DNA from: Acidobacteriaceae bacterium | GTDB lineage: Bacteria > Acidobacteriota > Terriglobia > Terriglobales > Acidobacteriaceae | DNA: 22,964 nucleotides | Direction: 5' to 3' | Assembly (NCBI GenBank): GCA_027311125.1 | Contig: DAICZO010000067.1 | Location: 1-22,964, forward strand | Shown: positions 22,147 through 22,964 of the stretch, in pieces | How the letters are laid out: each line of letters opens with the position of its first letter | Numbering within the stretch: the first letter of the stretch is position 1 | Notes under the pieces: generated by a model | Databases searched by the model: none | Told to the model about the DNA's origin: nothing | The model's input: the letters and a program-made list of their open reading frames with translations, nothing else | Translations under genes and position numbers: made by a program

Positions 22147-22964
22147 ATGGCTTATCAAGTTCTCGCACGCAAATACCGGCCGCAACGCTTCGCTGATGTC
22201 GCTGGTCAGGATCACGTTACCGTAACCCTGATGAATGCGCTCACCCAGCAGCGCATCGCACACGGATATATCTTCAGCGGACATCGAGGCATCGGTAAGA
22301 CGACGATTGCCAGAATTCTTGCGAGCGCGTTGAACTGTCGTAATGCGATTGGGTCGGGGGTACGGCCTACGGCTGAGCCTTGCGAGGTGTGTGAGAGCTG
22401 CCTCGAGATACGGGCTGGCAATGCGGTCGACGTGATCGAGATTGACGCGGCTACCAATCGCGGCATCGATGAGATACGGGAGCTGCGGGATGCGGCTCGG
22501 TATCGCCCCGCACGGGACAAGTACAAGATCTACATCCTGGACGAGGCCCACCAGATTACGGATGCGGCCTTCAATGCGCTGCTGAAGACGTTGGAGGAGC
22601 CGCCGGATCACATCGTGTTCATGATGGCGACGACGCAGCCGGAGGATATTCCACAGACGGTGCGGTCGCGCTGTCAGCACTTCAGCTTCCATGCCGTGAA
22701 GCTGGTCGACATCCTGGGTGAGTTGCGTGGCATTGCTGAGCGTGAAGGGGTTACGGCCGATGAGGCTGCGCTGGCGTTGCTTGCGGAGGCTGGGGACGGA
22801 TCGATGCGAGATGCGCTGTCGATCATGGACCAGGCGATTGCCAGTGCTCCGGTTGAGGATGGCAAGCCTGTGCTGGATGCCTCGCAGATTCGGGAGTTGA
22901 TGGGAACCGTTCCGAATGCTGTGTTTGAGAAGGTGTTGGAAGCAGTCGATGCAAACCGCAGCGC
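22147..22964 (+). CDS. dnaX: DNA polymerase III subunit gamma/tau, 5' part
   Basis: The first 272 codons of the clamp-loader ATPase; the gene runs off the right edge of the window. The N-terminus is typical (MAYQVLARKYRPQRFADVAGQ). The Walker A motif is GHRGIGKT (45-52), with His where Pro is usual. The zinc-binding cysteines are C64, C79, C82 and C85. Walker B is ILDEAHQ, and VRSRCQ contains the arginine-finger SRC motif. The ATG at 22147 has no clear ribosome binding site. Whether the gene makes both tau and gamma by frameshifting cannot be seen because the relevant region is outside the window. Confidence 0.97.
   Translation, partial: MAYQVLARKYRPQRFADVAGQDHVTVTLMNALTQQRIAHGYIFSGHRGIGKTTIARILASALNCRNAIGSGVRPTAEPCEVCESCLEIRAGNAVDVIEIDAATNRGIDEIRELRDAARYRPARDKYKIYILDEAHQITDAAFNALLKTLEEPPDHIVFMMATTQPEDIPQTVRSRCQHFSFHAVKLVDILGELRGIAEREGVTADEAALALLAEAGDGSMRDALSIMDQAIASAPVEDGKPVLDASQIRELMGTVPNAVFEKVLEAVDANRS

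Noticed and set aside
21598..22692. Long minus-strand ORF of 364 codons antisense to the SET gene and dnaX
   Set aside because: It covers two well-identified plus-strand genes, has no recognisable domain or ribosome binding site, and has the composition expected of an antisense shadow of G/C-ending codons.

Overview
The window looks like the chromosome of a Gram-negative, motile member of the Acidobacteriota (Terriglobia/Acidobacteriaceae type). This placement is an inference from gene content and protein style: pnp-rpsO, a PagL-like outer-membrane deacylase, TPR proteins with FPYPGE motifs, and L- and P-ring flagellar proteins. No rRNA, tRNA, transposase, phage gene or CRISPR array is visible. 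Most genes lie on the minus strand. The plus strand carries cheY-cheX, a 145-aa unknown, a SET-domain gene and the start of dnaX. Starts other than ATG are common (GTG for rpsO, flgL, flgA, cheX and probably cheY; TTG for the PagL-like gene and possibly lysA).

Left block (1-4.2 kb, minus strand): rpsO then pnp, the classical ribosome/RNA-decay pair, separated by a 333-nt spacer with a weak terminator-like or attenuator-like hairpin. Upstream lie a dienelactone-hydrolase family gene and an unrecognised 76-aa basic protein gene that follows flgL.

Flagellar block (4.2-11.7 kb, minus strand), in transcription order: flgF, flgG, flgA, flgH, flgI, flgJ (rod-binding domain only), flgM, flgN, flgK, flgL. 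The first six make the distal rod and the P and L rings. The last four are the late checkpoint and hook-filament junction genes. A near-perfect sigma-28 promoter sits between flgJ and flgM, so the late genes can be switched on by FliA even though they lie inside the middle-gene operon. FlgM, the FliA antagonist, is the first gene under that promoter, which makes a feedback loop. ATGA or longer overlaps (flgI/flgJ, flgM/flgN, flgN/flgK) indicate translational coupling.

Divergent from flgF is a two-gene chemotaxis module, cheY-like plus cheX-like (11.8-12.8 kb), with its own good sigma-28 promoter. That promoter also fixes the cheY start at an internal GTG. A perfect 11-bp hairpin separates cheX from the convergent exported-protein gene.

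Right block (12.9-23 kb): an exported protein of unknown function, glutamate formimidoyltransferase, a PagL-like deacylase with an altered catalytic residue, yebC, lysA, an exported TPR protein, an unknown plus-strand gene, a DinB-like protein, an FPYPGE/TPR exported protein, a small SET plus post-SET protein and the 5' part of dnaX, which runs off the right edge.

The most interesting signals are the two sigma-28 promoters and the regulatory circuit they imply, the cheY-cheX module, the SET-domain protein, the PagL active-site substitution, and a 14-bp tandem duplication that creates an overlapping upstream mini-ORF before the FPYPGE/TPR gene. I found no wholly new multi-gene system.
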